DNA of 6,211 nucleotides from Nostoc sp. CHAB 5834 (GTDB lineage Bacteria; Cyanobacteriota; Cyanobacteriia; Cyanobacteriales; Nostocaceae). Positions 5,510 through 6,211 of this stretch are shown piece by piece. Each line of letters begins with the position of its first letter. Position 1 is the stretch's first letter. The stretch spans positions 1 to 6,211 of the forward strand of contig JAIVFU010000263.1 in NCBI GenBank assembly GCA_020829485.1. Reading direction: 5' to 3'. The notes under the pieces are model-generated. The model was not told where the DNA came from. It saw only the letters and a program-made list of their open reading frames with translations, and did no database searches. The position numbers and the translations under genes were made by a program.

Positions 5510-6097
5510 TTAAGCGGTCTTAAAAAATCGAATAATTTCGCGGACATGATCGAGAAATTGTCCGTCGGTGGAAAGTTGCGCGATCGCAGTTCGTGCTTCT
5601 CTTGCCAAACGCTCATGTTCAGTTTGATTTGTCGCCCGTAATTCTTCTAAATTAGCCGCAATTCGAGCTAAATCTTTGCGAGTTTCTTCAGCAAAGCGTT
5701 GTTGAGTTGCGGGTAATGAATAAGATTGTTCTGGGTTAAGTTGCTCCTCGAATGACTGGATTTTTTGTTCCAATATTGAAAAGCGATCGCGCAGTTCAAC
5801 AATATCTTCGCGGGGATACTTCCATTCTTGGCGAATCATCGTTAACCGCGCATATAAATACTCATACGCCCGAATCGCTGGACGCAGAATTGTTAATAAC
5901 AAAGCTGCACCAGAACTTATATACCCAACCGTACTAATACCAGTGGCAGCAAGAGTATAAAGACCAACGGCTGAGAATAAGTGTAAAGCAATGGCAACCC
6001 AGAGCGATCGCTTTGCCAACACTGTGACATAGTTTACTTGTTTCTCATCAACTGGAATTCCTTTCTCTTTAGATTGTGCTGCTTCAGTAATTCTCAT
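5510..6097 (-). CDS. Two-helix membrane protein with coiled-coil tail, function unknown
   Basis: This 195-residue protein has a polar N-terminus (1-29), two hydrophobic helices (about 31-51 and 56-72) joined by a short turn, and a long charged C-terminal part. Residues 98-121 and 134-175 have heptad-like spacing of Leu/Ile with many Glu/Arg, consistent with coiled coils, broken by a Pro-containing linker near 121-131. The tail ends in FLDHVREIIRFFKTA. Both termini are likely cytoplasmic: the loop is short and Arg/Lys flank both helices. I recognise no named family; a scaffold or tethering role is only suggested by the layout. It contains three HIP1 octamers, so it appears native. The start ATG at 6097 is followed upstream by an A/T-rich stretch, TAATACTCTA, that may hold a -10. 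It converges with the dehydrogenase. Confidence 0.85.
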   Translation of the reverse strand: MRITEAAQSKEKGIPVDEKQVNYVTVLAKRSLWVAIALHLFSAVGLYTLAATGISTVGYISSGAALLLTILRPAIRAYEYLYARLTMIRQEWKYPREDIVELRDRFSILEQKIQSFEEQLNPEQSYSLPATQQRFAEETRKDLARIAANLEELRATNQTEHERLAREARTAIAQLSTDGQFLDHVREIIRFFKTA

Positions 6098-6155
6098 TTT
6101 GAAAAAAATAGAGTATTAACCCCGATTTTGGAATTCAAAATATAGTACAAAGTAA

Positions 6156-6192
6156 CTGGTTTTTTAGCCATTGCCTCTGGCTAAAAAACCAG
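6156..6192. repeat. 15-bp perfect inverted repeat at the right end
   Basis: CTGGTTTTTTAGCCA (6156-6170) and TGGCTAAAAAACCAG (6178-6192) are exact complements around a 7-nt loop. It lies 59 bp upstream of the membrane protein start. The T run is inside the stem, and neither strand has a T run directly after it, so it is not a textbook terminator. It could end a minus-strand gene entering from beyond the right edge, or be a dispersed repeat. Confidence 0.8.
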
Positions 6193-6211
6193 ATGGAGCA
6201 AAAAATAAGTA

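Noticed and set aside
5752..5937. 61-residue plus-strand frame
   Set aside because: It is antisense to the coiled-coil membrane protein and has no recognisable features.

Overview
The window looks like the chromosome of a filamentous, Nostoc/Anabaena-type cyanobacterium. It begins with the first 23 codons of photosystem II psbA. It carries nine exact HIP1 octamers (GCGATCGC) and several short palindromic repeats of the kind scattered through Nostocales genomes. Its murG resembles cyanobacterial forms. This assignment rests on sequence recognition only; no database was searched.

Layout, left to right. (1) Bases 1-69, minus strand: psbA, cut by the window edge, with a leader and promoter region that contains a perfect RpaB-type HLR1 box (133-150). 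(2) Bases 385 to about 453, plus strand: a remnant of a VOC/glyoxalase-family gene, broken after about 23 codons. (3) Bases 402-1655, minus strand: a membrane-anchored or secreted protein with weak MltA-like features, whose last 15 or so codons and stop are read from the antisense of the VOC remnant. (4) Bases 1694-2767, minus strand: murG, 38 bp upstream of the MltA-like gene and possibly co-transcribed with it. (5) Bases 2852-3691, plus strand, divergent from murG: an exported protein with an NTF2/SnoaL-like region, followed by two tandem palindromes. (6) Bases 3829-4510, plus strand: a two-gene module, a small helical protein overlapping by 8 bp a retropepsin-like aspartic protease whose catalytic Asp-Thr-Gly reads Asp-Thr-Arg. 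(7) Bases 4519-4622: a roughly 100-bp MITE-like element with 16-bp terminal inverted repeats and a nested 21-bp palindrome. (8) Bases 4729-5502, plus strand: a YdfG-like short-chain dehydrogenase. (9) Bases 5510-6097, minus strand, convergent with it: a two-helix membrane protein with a coiled-coil tail. (10) Bases 6156-6192: a perfect 15-bp inverted repeat.

Functionally this is mostly housekeeping and envelope content: photosystem II, peptidoglycan lipid II synthesis, and perhaps peptidoglycan remodelling. A mobile-element-marked accessory patch lies between about 3690 and 4630. The points most worth following are the chimeric junction at about 453, the DTG-to-DTR change in the protease of the small two-gene module, the nested-palindrome MITE, and the HLR1 box at psbA. 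I found no CRISPR array, tRNA, rRNA or full insertion sequence.
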